This document shows, piece by piece, positions 46,361 through 58,285 of a DNA stretch of 64,000 bases. The position numbers and the translations under genes were made by a program. The DNA is from Caldilineaceae bacterium SB0661_bin_34 (lineage in GTDB: Bacteria; Chloroflexota; Anaerolineae; Caldilineales; Caldilineaceae). Each line of letters opens with the position of its first letter. Within the stretch, counting starts at the first letter, position 1. The notes below the pieces were generated by a model that was not told the origin of the DNA, made no database searches, and worked only from the letters and a program-made list of their open reading frames with translations. Location: positions 17,713 to 81,712 of the forward strand of contig VXMJ01000043.1 of the NCBI GenBank assembly GCA_009841145.1. The letters are read 5' to 3'.

Positions 46361-47758
46361 TCAGACTGACGGCGCAGGTGTGTCCAACATGGAATCGGAG
46401 GCCGGCAGGTCATCGGCAGCCGTGTCCCGGGGCCTCTTGGACGGTTGGGGGTCCTTGGAATCGCCCGCGGCTGGATCCGATTCCAACCCATCGGTCTCGG
46501 GCTCGTCCTTGTGGACCTGAATGGAGATCTCGGTGCGGCGGAAGGGGTGGTTGGATTCCGTTTCCGGGAAGGACACCGGATAGTCCATCAGCTTGGCGAA
46601 GATGTACGTCCCCAGCACCCGTGCGCTGCCCATGAGGGGGGCCGCCAGAAAAGCGCCCACCACACCGTTCGACAGATACCCGACCGTTACCCCGATGATG
46701 ACCAGAGTGGGGTGAATCTGAACAAAACGACCAATCAGGCGGGGCACCACGATCGTGTTCTCGATCTGCTGCAGGACGAAGTAGGAAGCAGCCAGAATCA
46801 GGCTGAACACAACAAAGTTCATCTCCGGGAAGGTGCTGCTGCCGGTCGTCAGGGCAACAAGCAGCGTCGGCACTAGGGAGATGATTGGCCCCAGGTTGGG
46901 AATGACCTCGAGCAGGCCGGCGATCAGCGCCAGCACCAGGGCGCCCTGCACGCCCAGCAGGCGCAGCAGCACATACACCGCCACGCCGATCGTGAACGAC
47001 AGGATGATCTGGCCAAAGAAGAAGGCGCGCCACACATTGCCCACGCAACGGATCAGGTCCTGCCACTCGGACTTGTACTTCCTTGGGAAATTGCCCTCGA
47101 GGAAGGCGCGGATATGCGGCGCATCCTTAGTCAGGTAGAAGCTGACCACGAAGACGAACAGCGTCGACAACAGGACTTCAACACCCGTGTTGATGATGCC
47201 CAGGCCGAAGTTGAGTGTGCCCCGGAACACGCCGGAGGTCGCGGTGTAGGCGTCGTTGATCCGGTTCAGCACGCCCTGCAGGGTTGGCAGGCCGTCCACG
47301 GTCGTCTCACCCAGCCATGGTTCCAGTACCTGCTTGAGTGGTGCCGTCTCGAGTGGCATGTCGAGCAGGTGCACCGTGTCCGGGATCTGGCTGACCTGCA
47401 CCAGTAGGCCGGAGACAAAGCCGCCGCCGATGCGCAGCACCGTCTGGTACTGCGTGTCCAGGACCGGCAGCATGGCGTAGAGACCGAGCACCAGTGCAGT
47501 CAGAAGCAGCAGGTAGAGCAGGAAGGTCATCAACCCGCGCGGCAGGTGCGGGCGCGAGATGATGTTGGCTACCGGGGCGAGCAGGTAGGACAGGATGCCG
47601 GCCAGAATGACCAGCGGCAGCACCGGCCGGGCCAGCCAGAGCAGAAAGATCGCAAGGATCAGAATTAAAACCAGGATTCCGCGCTTCAGGGGTGTATCCC
47701 AGTGCGCGGGCAGGACCGGAGGGGAAGCGGACGCCTCCGGCCCCCTGTCATCGATCAT
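46361..47758 (-). CDS. AI-2E/PerM-type membrane transporter
   Basis: The 465-residue product has seven or eight membrane segments between about residues 25 and 380, with the family core GLLEVIPNLGPIISLVPTLLVAL and the ending VGAFLAAPLMGSARVLGTYI. The family includes TqsA and small-solute exchangers. An unusual charged tail of about 80 residues (from SFPETESNH) is rich in Asp, Glu, Pro and Ser and should be cytoplasmic. The NurA-domain gene ends 89 bases upstream on the same strand. Confidence 0.88.
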   Translation of the reverse strand: MIDDRGPEASASPPVLPAHWDTPLKRGILVLILILAIFLLWLARPVLPLVILAGILSYLLAPVANIISRPHLPRGLMTFLLYLLLLTALVLGLYAMLPVLDTQYQTVLRIGGGFVSGLLVQVSQIPDTVHLLDMPLETAPLKQVLEPWLGETTVDGLPTLQGVLNRINDAYTATSGVFRGTLNFGLGIINTGVEVLLSTLFVFVVSFYLTKDAPHIRAFLEGNFPRKYKSEWQDLIRCVGNVWRAFFFGQIILSFTIGVAVYVLLRLLGVQGALVLALIAGLLEVIPNLGPIISLVPTLLVALTTGSSTFPEMNFVVFSLILAASYFVLQQIENTIVVPRLIGRFVQIHPTLVIIGVTVGYLSNGVVGAFLAAPLMGSARVLGTYIFAKLMDYPVSFPETESNHPFRRTEISIQVHKDEPETDGLESDPAAGDSKDPQPSKRPRDTAADDLPASDSMLDTPAPSV

Positions 47759-47847
47759 GGCAGCGGAATGGTTCAGGACCCCGGCGGCGTCCCCGGGTCC
47801 GTGGGGGTTGGATGTTCAGTATGGCACAGGCCGACGGGCATGCCAAC

Positions 47848-49131
47848 TCAACCGAAATCGGCGGTCCCCGTTGCGGACGGACGGGTGACCCGCTTGCTGT
47901 TGGCCTTGGCGGACCGGGTTACGTTCTGGCCCAGCTCCTGGTTGGCCCACGACTTGACCAGGTTGTAGAAGACCCGGCGGTCGGCCGTGCTGAGGGTGGC
48001 CTGGCGATCGGCGCGGCTCAGGGCGCGCGGATAGCTCATGTTGCCCAGGACCACCTGCGCCCGCACCACATCCATGACCTCTTCCAGCAGGCCCTCCCGC
48101 TCCCGAATCCAAAGGGGGATTTCGACCCGGGCCGGCAGAGTCCGCCGGTGCAGTCGCAGGTAGACAACCCCCACCCGGCTGTACAGGAAATCCGGTTCCC
48201 GCCCGAAGCTGACACCGTCGTGGCGCGCGCACTGCATGAGAGGGGTCCGATCACCCCAGCCGGGCAGCAGTTCGGCCACCAGGGCGGCATCCGTGATTCC
48301 GTACAGGTCCGAATCGTCCATTGTTGCCTGGCCGTGCACGGAACCGTACAGGTGGACCAGATCGCGGCTGTCGCTGGCGTCGATGTATCCCACCACCGGA
48401 ATTTGCGCGGCCTCGGCCCTGGTCAGGAGGGTGTCCAGGGCTCCTAGGTAGCGATCCCGGAACTCGTCCGTCTGATAAGCCAGAAACGATGCAATATAGG
48501 AGTTGTCGTAGAAGCAGACCGGTGTGTGCGCCATGGTTAGGGCCTTGTCGAGGAGCGTCTCGCACTCCTTGACGGAACGCGCCAGGTTGATTTGCGAAAC
48601 AAACTCGGCGTTGTGCTCGGCACTGCCGTACTTGTCGGACAGCTGCAGGCTGATGTCCTGGTACTCCTCCGCGTGGCCGGCCAGAGGATCGTTCAGATGC
48701 CAACCAATCTGAATCGCACCCAGGGTCAGGGACATGCCTCGCTCGGGCACCAGGTGGCTGCCGTCCACCGCCAGCACGGCCCGCCGCCGCAGGATACCGT
48801 CCGCCCAGCCGAACAGGCCGGCAATGGACTGGAAGTCGTCCGTGTCGACGGGACCGGCGATGCGAAAGCCGTCGGCGCGGTCCATGTCGCACGTGGGGCG
48901 CGCGCCCGGCCACGCAGCCCCGCTTGCCTCCAGTTGTGCCTCCAATTCCGGCCGCCGAACGGTCCGGAACCAGTCGCGGACCGGCACCAGATTCTGTCTC
49001 ACCCCCTGATCCCGGTCGATGCGGGCCTTGAGCCTGGGCTTGATCCCGGTCAGTTCGGCATAGAGTTGGTTTCGATCGAGCACGGCTTGCTCCGTCCACG
49101 GGATCTGGAAATTGACTCGGGATGCCGCCAT
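47848..49131 (-). CDS. NurA-domain nuclease
   Basis: The 427-residue product contains the NurA nuclease core: the metal-binding LAVDGSHLVPE (about residues 118-128) and the C-terminal half with VGYIDASDSRDLVHLY and a late FYNLVKSWANQEL segment. NurA proteins are 5'-3' DNA nucleases that work with the HerA helicase in end resection; in bacteria they occur in several thermophilic and Chloroflexota lineages. No herA gene is in this window. The basic, low-complexity C-terminus is unusual. It is divergent from the peptidase-like gene at 49300. Confidence 0.8.
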   Translation of the reverse strand: MAASRVNFQIPWTEQAVLDRNQLYAELTGIKPRLKARIDRDQGVRQNLVPVRDWFRTVRRPELEAQLEASGAAWPGARPTCDMDRADGFRIAGPVDTDDFQSIAGLFGWADGILRRRAVLAVDGSHLVPERGMSLTLGAIQIGWHLNDPLAGHAEEYQDISLQLSDKYGSAEHNAEFVSQINLARSVKECETLLDKALTMAHTPVCFYDNSYIASFLAYQTDEFRDRYLGALDTLLTRAEAAQIPVVGYIDASDSRDLVHLYGSVHGQATMDDSDLYGITDAALVAELLPGWGDRTPLMQCARHDGVSFGREPDFLYSRVGVVYLRLHRRTLPARVEIPLWIREREGLLEEVMDVVRAQVVLGNMSYPRALSRADRQATLSTADRRVFYNLVKSWANQELGQNVTRSAKANSKRVTRPSATGTADFG

Positions 49132-49299
49132 TGTCCACTAGGCCGCCGAATTTCCCCGGTTCGCCGTACAATCTCACTGGCCCGCTGTCCGCACCTCTCC
49201 GTTGCCCGGCTTCCGATCGTGTCCCGCCCCAACCCTCGACCGGTACTGTCCCGCGCCGTACGGCCGCGGCGCGGGGAACCCGCCCGGATTCGGTGGCGG

Positions 49300-50871
49300 A
49301 TGACGGCCCTCCTGCTCGCGTGGCTGGTCCTGGCCGCCTGCACGACGGCCCCTCCTGGTCTCGCGGACGTATACGCACCAGTCGTGCGCCCGGAATATGC
49401 ACCGCTTCTGACGGAGTTGACGGGTGCTCCTCGCATCGACATGGAAGTCTGGTACCAGCCGACGCGCAACCACTTGGAAGGCCGCATGCAGGTTTCCGGT
49501 GTCAACCTTTCCGGGGACACCTGGACACAGTTGGTCTTTCGCTTATACCCCAACCTGACGTATGTGGGCGGTCGCATGGTGCTCGAACGGGGCACAGTGC
49601 GCAACGCACTCGTGCCGTTCAAGCTGGCGGCGAACGACACGGCGGCTGTCTTCCTGCTGCCGACCGAGGAATGGATCCGTCCCGGACGGCCCTTTGAAAT
49701 CGATCTGGTCTGGAGCCTGGACCTGCCCGTCTTCCCGGAAGTCTCGTCCGTCTACATGCCGTTCGGCCAGATGCTGGGCTTCCATGCCGCGCCGTGGTTC
49801 TATCCCGCGCTCGCCCACTACGTGCCGACCAGTCCTGCGGTCCCCGGCCACTGGTGGCTGGAGACGGCCCCCACTTTCGCCGACGTCCTCTACAGCCCCG
49901 CCTCCTTTTTTCGCGTGCAGCTATGGATGCCGGAGGGATATCCGCCCGTAACCCCCGGTGTGGAGCAGGAACGCACCGGGTTCATCCACAACTGCCCCCA
50001 CCAGGCGCCCTGGTTCGAGTGCACGGAGGAGAACGTGGCCGCCTGTCCCGATCGCCTGGCGGCGTGGGAATGCCAACCCGTACCGCTGATCCGCTACAGT
50101 CTGCTGGCCGGCCCCGTGCCCGAGTTCTCCCTGATCACGCACGCCGGCTACGAATCGACATCCTTCGACGCCGGCGGGGTGCTGGTGACCAGCTGGTGGG
50201 TGCCGGCCTACGGCGACACCGGCCTGGAGGCCCGGGACTTCACCGTGGCCGCCCTGCGCGCGTTCGAGGAGGAATTCGGTCCCTATCCCTGGCCTACCCT
50301 GACCGTGGCGATGGCGCCTTTGGCCAACTCTTCGATGGAACTGCCGCAGGTGAACCTGATTGGCGTGCAGTTGTACCGCGCCTTTGCCAGCGACCTGGAA
50401 CTGGAAATCGCGTTTTCCGTGGCGCACCAGTGGTGGTCCCAGCTCGTTCAGAACGACCCGGTCAACGCGCCCTGGCTGGATGAGGCCCTGTCCACCCTGG
50501 CGGTCCTGCTCTACCAGGAACGTCTGCACGGCGAGGAAGCAGCCGCCTTGCATCGCATCCAGAAGCTGGAACTTCCGGTGCAGCGACTCCAAAACCAGGA
50601 TCGGGACGGACCTGTCGACTTGCGCGTCCACGACTATGTCACCGGTACCGACTACCGCGTCCTGGTGTGGGCCAAGGGCGCCTTGTTCCTGGACCGTTTC
50701 CGGGAACGGTCCGGTGCCCGCTCCTTCCGCCGAATGTTGACTGATTTCGTGGAATCCAACCGCTTTGGTCTGATAGACTCGGATGCTCTGCTGGACCGGC
50801 TCTGGGAGACCAATGCCACGGCCATGATCCTTTACCAGGACGCATACTTCGATCCGGTCCGACATCGCTGA
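49300..50871 (+). CDS. Lipoprotein with M1-aminopeptidase-like domain, zinc site partly lost
   Basis: ATG at 49300 gives 523 residues with a lipoprotein signal ending LVLAAC (Cys14). The N-terminal half is a beta-rich domain like that of M1 peptidases, and the C-terminal half contains AHQWWSQLV and WLDEALSTL. M1 enzymes need HExxH followed by 18 residues and Glu. Here the motif is F372-S373-V-A-H376 and E395 keeps the exact spacing, so the first zinc His and the catalytic Glu are absent. It is probably a non-catalytic binding protein anchored in the membrane. A longer open frame upstream lacks coding character. Confidence 0.8.
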   Translation: MTALLLAWLVLAACTTAPPGLADVYAPVVRPEYAPLLTELTGAPRIDMEVWYQPTRNHLEGRMQVSGVNLSGDTWTQLVFRLYPNLTYVGGRMVLERGTVRNALVPFKLAANDTAAVFLLPTEEWIRPGRPFEIDLVWSLDLPVFPEVSSVYMPFGQMLGFHAAPWFYPALAHYVPTSPAVPGHWWLETAPTFADVLYSPASFFRVQLWMPEGYPPVTPGVEQERTGFIHNCPHQAPWFECTEENVAACPDRLAAWECQPVPLIRYSLLAGPVPEFSLITHAGYESTSFDAGGVLVTSWWVPAYGDTGLEARDFTVAALRAFEEEFGPYPWPTLTVAMAPLANSSMELPQVNLIGVQLYRAFASDLELEIAFSVAHQWWSQLVQNDPVNAPWLDEALSTLAVLLYQERLHGEEAAALHRIQKLELPVQRLQNQDRDGPVDLRVHDYVTGTDYRVLVWAKGALFLDRFRERSGARSFRRMLTDFVESNRFGLIDSDALLDRLWETNATAMILYQDAYFDPVRHR

Positions 50872-50918
50872 CCCTCCTCGCAGCGACCCTGCGCGGGTTC
50901 CGTCCAAGGGATGACTTC

Positions 50919-51899
50919 ATGAAAACCGCCCGACATGAGATTTCATCCAACCTGTACGGCGAACTGGTGGTGTACGGTGGCACCGCCAACCAGCCGCTGA
51001 CCGAGTCCGTCTGCCATTGGCTTGGCATTTGCCAAGCCGAGTCGACGGTAACGACGTTTCCCAACTCCAACACGTTCGTGCAGTTGACGCACAGTGCCCG
51101 GAGCAAGGACGTCTTCCTGATTCAGCCCACGTCGGCTCCCACCAACGACAACTTGATGGAGCTCCTGATCTTTATCGAGACCCTGCGCCGCGACAGTGCC
51201 GGTCGCATCACGGCCGTGATTCCCTACTACGGCTATGGCCGCTCCGACAAGAAGGACGTGCCGCGCTCCCCGATCACGGCGCGGCTAGTGGCGGATCTGA
51301 TCGTCACGGCCGGCGCTGACCGCGCCCTCGTCGTGGACTGCCACGCAGGCCAAATCCAAGGTTTCTTCAACATTCCGGTCGACGAGGTGTCGGCGATAGA
51401 CATCATTGCCGATCACTTCCGCTCACTGGATCTCGACCTGAACCAGACCACCGTGGTTTCTCCCGATGTCGGCTCGGTCAAACGCGCCCGCAACTTGGCG
51501 GAGAAGCTGCACATACCCATGGCGATCATTGAGAAGCGGCGCAGCCACCAGACCGGTCTGGCCATGTTCTCCATCATCGGAGAGGTCAAGAACCGCGACC
51601 TGATCCTGTTCGATGACGAAATCGACACCGGTTCCACCATCTGCAAGGCGGCGGAGTACCTCAAGGAACACGGCGGCCGGCGGTTGTTTGCCGCGGCCAC
51701 GCATCCGGTGCTGAGCGGCGGGGCCGTCGAATTGTTGGTCAACAGTGAATTCGCCGAGGTCATCGTGACCGACTCCATCCCCGTCCCACAGGGGAACCGG
51801 ACTGATTCCTTCCACATTTTGCCCATGGGCCGCACGCTGGCCGGAGTCATCGACCGCATCCACCGCGGCGAAAGCGTGGGCGAGTACCTCAACTACTGA
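50919..51899 (+). CDS. prs: Ribose-phosphate pyrophosphokinase
   Basis: The 326-residue product is a class I PRPP synthetase. It has the ATP-binding region and the PRPP loop LILFDDEIDTGSTICKA (about residues 220-236), with VVSPDVGSVKRARNLAEKL upstream. It makes PRPP for nucleotide, His and Trp synthesis. The N-terminus and the IPYYGYGRSDKK segment fit the family. It starts 47 bases after the peptidase-like gene and ends 14 bases before secA, so it may be transcribed with secA. Confidence 0.93.
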   Translation: MKTARHEISSNLYGELVVYGGTANQPLTESVCHWLGICQAESTVTTFPNSNTFVQLTHSARSKDVFLIQPTSAPTNDNLMELLIFIETLRRDSAGRITAVIPYYGYGRSDKKDVPRSPITARLVADLIVTAGADRALVVDCHAGQIQGFFNIPVDEVSAIDIIADHFRSLDLDLNQTTVVSPDVGSVKRARNLAEKLHIPMAIIEKRRSHQTGLAMFSIIGEVKNRDLILFDDEIDTGSTICKAAEYLKEHGGRRLFAAATHPVLSGGAVELLVNSEFAEVIVTDSIPVPQGNRTDSFHILPMGRTLAGVIDRIHRGESVGEYLNY

Positions 51900-51913
51900 T
51901 ATCGGGCCGCTTC

Positions 51914-54856
<2,943 letters not shown>

Positions 54857-54877
54857 AGAATGGAAAACGCGGGAATG

Positions 54878-55057
54878 CTCGGCCCGGTACCGCCGATTTC
54901 GCATAGGAAGCCATGTGTCAACGACTGGGTGCACCGGTTGGAGAATGGGGAAAGAATGGGGATAACTCGGCAATTAATGGGGAAAACGTGGGGATAACTT
55001 GAGCTGGAATGGGGAAAACTCGCCTCGGCCCGGCACCACCGATTTCGCATAGGAAGC
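54878..55057 (+). repeat. 34-base direct repeat, two copies
   Basis: The segments 54878-54911 and 55024-55057 match over 34 bases with two differences; both contain CCGATTTCGCATAGGAAGC. The second copy is the loop of the large inverted repeat at 55008-55071. The first copy lies 22 bases after secA. The repeat has no coding character. Its origin is unknown. Confidence 0.85.
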
Positions 55058-55318
55058 GAGTTTTCCCCATTGGCCCCTGAGTTATCCCCATTCTTTCCCC
55101 ACGTTTTCCCCACGATTCGGTCAGTTTTCCCCATTGGCGGCCATGCCCCGAATCCACCAAGGGCCGGCTCCCTACGAGGGAAAAGGGCTTCCAAGCCCCT
55201 CCGAAGGCACTAGGTTTTCCCCATTTTCCGTCCGTCCTACTAATACAACGATCCAATTCATTCTCTATATACTTCCCTCTCGATTCGTTTTGCCCGAAAG
55301 CCGTGGAATGGGGAAAAC
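54946..55318. repeat. Array of twelve TGGGGAWAAC-type words in both orientations
   Basis: The words begin at 54946 (variant), 54957, 54978, 54989 and 55010 on the plus strand. They begin at 55060, 55081, 55093 (variant), 55103, 55124 and 55214 as the reverse form GTTWTCCCCA, and again at 55309 on the plus strand. The left group mirrors the right group: 54946-54968 is a perfect 23-base inverted match to 55079-55101, and 54978-54993 to 55097-55112. TTATCCCCA differs from the E. coli DnaA box TTATCCACA at one base. The array fills the gap between secA and the FmdB-type gene; no ORF is recognisable here. Confidence 0.85.
55008..55071. repeat. Perfect 16-base inverted repeat with 32-base loop
   Basis: AATGGGGAAAACTCGC (55008-55023) and GCGAGTTTTCCCCATT (55056-55071) are perfect inverted copies. 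The loop (55024-55055) lies almost entirely within the second copy of the 34-base direct repeat. It could form a strong cruciform or RNA hairpin downstream of secA. Confidence 0.85.
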
Positions 55319-55374
55319 CCGTCCAGTCCCAGCCAGGAACCGGCTCCCGCGGTCCAGACACCCTATGCCCTGCC

Positions 55375-55752
55375 ATGCCCCTGTACGAGTTCACCTGCAC
55401 GCACTGCTCCGAACACTTCGAGCAGATTCTGTCGTTTTCGATGACCGAAGCGCCGGCCTGTCCCCACTGTCGGTCCACGGCGACGCGGCGTCTCATGAGC
55501 ATGCCCGCCATTCACTTCAAGGGCAGCGGGTTCTACAAGACGGACAGCGCCAACGGCAAGGAAAAGGCTGAAGAGAAGGACGACACGGATGTAAAGGCCG
55601 ACGCGAAGGATGCCGACACCCAGAACGGGAAGGACAGTAGTACCAAGGGGGATGGGTCCGACAGCGGACCGCGAGAGACCGCAACTCCGCCCAAGACAGC
55701 GAAGACGGCCGACAAGGCGCAACAGGGCAAGGCCAAAACCGCGGCCGGCTGA
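55375..55752 (+). CDS. FmdB-family zinc ribbon protein
   Basis: ATG at 55375 gives 125 residues starting MPLYEFTCTHC. The zinc ribbon has two CxxC pairs (Cys in CTHC and CPHC, about residues 8-11 and 30-33), followed by MPAIHFKGSGFYKTD, typical for FmdB/regulatory-type small ribbons. After residue 50 the protein is a low-complexity Lys/Asp/Glu/Thr-rich tail. The function of the family is not settled; some members are linked to formamidase or amidase gene regulation. It lies just after the repeat array. Confidence 0.85.
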   Translation: MPLYEFTCTHCSEHFEQILSFSMTEAPACPHCRSTATRRLMSMPAIHFKGSGFYKTDSANGKEKAEEKDDTDVKADAKDADTQNGKDSSTKGDGSDSGPRETATPPKTAKTADKAQQGKAKTAAG

Positions 55753-55790
55753 TCCAGGGCCGGCCGGGCAGCAGCCGGCCGATAGGGAAC

Positions 55791-57377
55791 ATGCTATCGG
55801 CGGACGACGGTCGGGACGCTCCGTCGCGTCCTGCGGGCGGTGCGCGCTCACTGCTGGGGGCGGCATCGCTGGTCATGCTCTTCTTCGTGCTGAGCCGGGT
55901 GACCGGCGTGGCGCGCGACATCGCCATCGCCGGCACTTTCAATCTCTCGCCGGCACTGGACGCCTATCAGGCCGCGTTCCGCGTCCCGGACCTGATCTTT
56001 GAAGTGGTGGCGGGCGGCGCGCTCGGCAGTGCCTTCATACCCACGTTCAGTCGTCTCTCACATCGCCGCGGTGCGGCGGTGGCTTGGCGCCTCTTTAGCC
56101 AAACGGTGAACGCGGTCACGCTGGTGCTGGGAGTGCTGGCGCTGGTCGGGATTGCCATGGCGCCGTGGCTAATGAGACATGTTCTGGCACCCGGGTTCGA
56201 ACCGGCACAGCAGGATTTGGCTGCCGAACTCATGCGCTGGCTGCTGCTGGGCACCGTGGTCTATGGAGTCAGCGGCCTGTGCATGGGTGCCCTGAACACT
56301 AGGAGGCACTTCCTTCTGCCGGCGGCGGCTCCGGCCCTGCGCAATGTTGCCATTTGGGGTGCGGCCCTGTGGCTGGCGGAACCGTTCGGCGTCCGCGGCC
56401 TGGTTGTGGGAGCCGTGGCGGGATCCCTGCTGCACCTGTTGATTCAACTGCCAGCCCTTCGGGAGCATGGCCTCCGCTACAGCTGGACCCTGGACTGGCG
56501 TGATGCGGACCTGTTCCACATCCTGAAGCTCATGGGCCCGCGCATGATCGGCCTCCTGTTCATCCACCTGAACCTCATCGTGAACACGAATCTCGTGAGT
56601 CGTCTTGCTCCGGGCAGTGTAAGTGCGTTCGACTACGGGTTCCGCCTGATGCTGATTCCGGTTTCGGTCTTCGCCCAGGCCCTGTCGATCGTCGTGTTCC
56701 CCTCCTTTGCGGCCCTGGCCGACCGCGGTCGGTTCGATGATATGGCCGCATCCTTTCGCACGATGCTGAGGCTCGTGGTATGGCTGGCCGTGCCCGCCAC
56801 CGTCGGCATGTACCTGTTGCGCGTACCGTTGATTGAACTGCTCTTCGAGCGGGGCAGTTTCGATGCCGACAGCACCCAACGGGTGGCAAGGGCCCTGCAG
56901 TACTTCCTGCCCGGCCTGACGGCCTATGCCGCGGTCGAGATTACAGTACGGGCCTTCTATGCCCTGCATGACACCCGCAGGCCCATGCTGGCCGGTGTGA
57001 TCATTGTCTTGATCAATATCGGCCTAAGCCTGTGGTGGGTTGGACCGCTGGGCTACGCCGGGCCGGCCCTGGCCGCCAGCGTGGCGACCACCGTCGAAAT
57101 CCTGCTGTTGCTGTGGTGGTTGCGCGCGCATCTTCCGCGGCTGGCCCCCGTCCAGTTGGCCTGGGACAGCGTACGCACAGCTGTTGCAGCTGCGGCCATG
57201 GGCAGTGCCGTGTGGCTGGTGCTGGCCGGGATCGGCTTCGGTACAGGCCCTTGGGTGCAAGCCGCCTGGGTCCAATTGATGCTGGGAATCGCCGCGGGCG
57301 GTACAGCCTACTTCCTCTTTAGCGCGGTTATGGGCAACGTGCGCTGGCTGGCAGGGGTGCGACGGGCCTCGGTCTGA
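55791..57377 (+). CDS. murJ: Lipid II flippase MurJ (MviN)
   Basis: The 528-residue product has about 14 membrane segments and the MurJ signature near the N-terminus: FFVLSRVTGVARDIAIAGTFN and PDLIFEVVAGGALGSAFIP. The Arg residues in these segments are important for lipid II transport in the family. MurJ moves lipid-linked cell wall precursors across the membrane. AGGGA precedes ATG 55791. It lies 38 bases after the FmdB-type gene. Some Chloroflexota have thin or no murein, so presence of murJ suggests a peptidoglycan-related envelope. Confidence 0.92.
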   Translation: MLSADDGRDAPSRPAGGARSLLGAASLVMLFFVLSRVTGVARDIAIAGTFNLSPALDAYQAAFRVPDLIFEVVAGGALGSAFIPTFSRLSHRRGAAVAWRLFSQTVNAVTLVLGVLALVGIAMAPWLMRHVLAPGFEPAQQDLAAELMRWLLLGTVVYGVSGLCMGALNTRRHFLLPAAAPALRNVAIWGAALWLAEPFGVRGLVVGAVAGSLLHLLIQLPALREHGLRYSWTLDWRDADLFHILKLMGPRMIGLLFIHLNLIVNTNLVSRLAPGSVSAFDYGFRLMLIPVSVFAQALSIVVFPSFAALADRGRFDDMAASFRTMLRLVVWLAVPATVGMYLLRVPLIELLFERGSFDADSTQRVARALQYFLPGLTAYAAVEITVRAFYALHDTRRPMLAGVIIVLINIGLSLWWVGPLGYAGPALAASVATTVEILLLLWWLRAHLPRLAPVQLAWDSVRTAVAAAAMGSAVWLVLAGIGFGTGPWVQAAWVQLMLGIAAGGTAYFLFSAVMGNVRWLAGVRRASV

Positions 57378-57544
57378 AGCCGCCGGCCGGAATACAACGA
57401 ATACAACAAATCCCTAACATACCGGGACCGCCAATCCTCTACAATCCGATTTGATCCGGCGGTGGGTGGCCTTGGCCAAACTACGCCTCCGGATGGGCGG
57501 ATTCGCATCACACAGTCCGAGGTCGGACCTGCAGAGAACTCACG

Positions 57545-58222
57545 ATGGGCATCTACTTTTTGCTGATCATTCCTTCCCTGTTGCTGGGCCTATGGGCCCA
57601 AGCCAGGGTCAAGCGCAACATGGGGAAGTACTCCAAGGTTGCCAATATCCGGGGTTTGACCGGCGCCCAGACTGCCCGGCAGATCCTGGACAGCCAAGGG
57701 CTGTACGACGTTCCGGTCGAGGAATCCACCGGTTGGCTGTCGGACCACTACCATCCAGGCCAGCGCGCCCTGCGCCTGAGCCGTGACGTGTTTCACGGTT
57801 GTAGCGTGGCCGCGGCCGGGATCGCCGCCCATGAGGCGGGCCACGCCGTACAGCATCAGCAGGGCTACGCACCGCTGCGGTTGCGATCGGCCGCCGTGCC
57901 GACTGCCAACCTCGGCGGCTGGCTGGGACCCGGCATCTGTTTCCTGGGCGCGATTATGCAAACGCCCGAACTGCTGGGCGTCGGTGTCGTGCTGTTCGCT
58001 TTGACCACAGTCTTTACCCTGATTACACTGCCCGTCGAGTTCAACGCCAGCACGCGGGCGCGGCAGTTGCTCGTTGGCCACGGCATCCTCTACGCGGAGG
58101 AGATGGAGGGTGTCAACAAAGTGCTCAATGCCGCTGCCCTCACCTATGTCGCGGCCGCCGTGTCCTCAGTCATGACACTGGCCTACTACGCCTTCCTGCT
58201 GGTTGGACTGAGCCGAGACTAA
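57545..58222 (+). CDS. Zinc-dependent membrane metallopeptidase (YugP-like)
   Basis: The 225-residue product begins with a membrane segment (GIYFLLIIPSLLLGLW) and has the zinc motif HEAGH in AAHEAGHAVQHQQGY near residue 100, followed by two or three more membrane segments. This is the layout of PF04298/YugP-type peptidases, which are widespread in Firmicutes and Chloroflexota. The upstream VARVKRNMGKYSKV segment is conserved as well. Its natural substrate is not known. It lies 168 bases after murJ and 63 before htrA. Confidence 0.9.
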   Translation: MGIYFLLIIPSLLLGLWAQARVKRNMGKYSKVANIRGLTGAQTARQILDSQGLYDVPVEESTGWLSDHYHPGQRALRLSRDVFHGCSVAAAGIAAHEAGHAVQHQQGYAPLRLRSAAVPTANLGGWLGPGICFLGAIMQTPELLGVGVVLFALTTVFTLITLPVEFNASTRARQLLVGHGILYAEEMEGVNKVLNAAALTYVAAAVSSVMTLAYYAFLLVGLSRD

Positions 58223-58285
58223 CTTGTCCTTTCAACCGGTCGGACGGAAGATCCCGTTCGACTCCCATGTCCATCCATTCCATCC

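Noticed and set aside
48592..49299. Upstream extension of the M1-like gene
   Set aside because: It overlaps the NurA gene on the other strand and lies before a good lipoprotein signal; the start at 49300 is better.
54946..55318. Chromosome origin (oriC)
   Set aside because: The words resemble DnaA boxes, but dnaA, dnaN, gyrB and rpmH are absent from the neighbourhood; kept only as an open question in the findings.
54857..55374. CRISPR array
   Set aside because: The repeats are short, in both orientations and irregularly spaced; no cas genes are seen.
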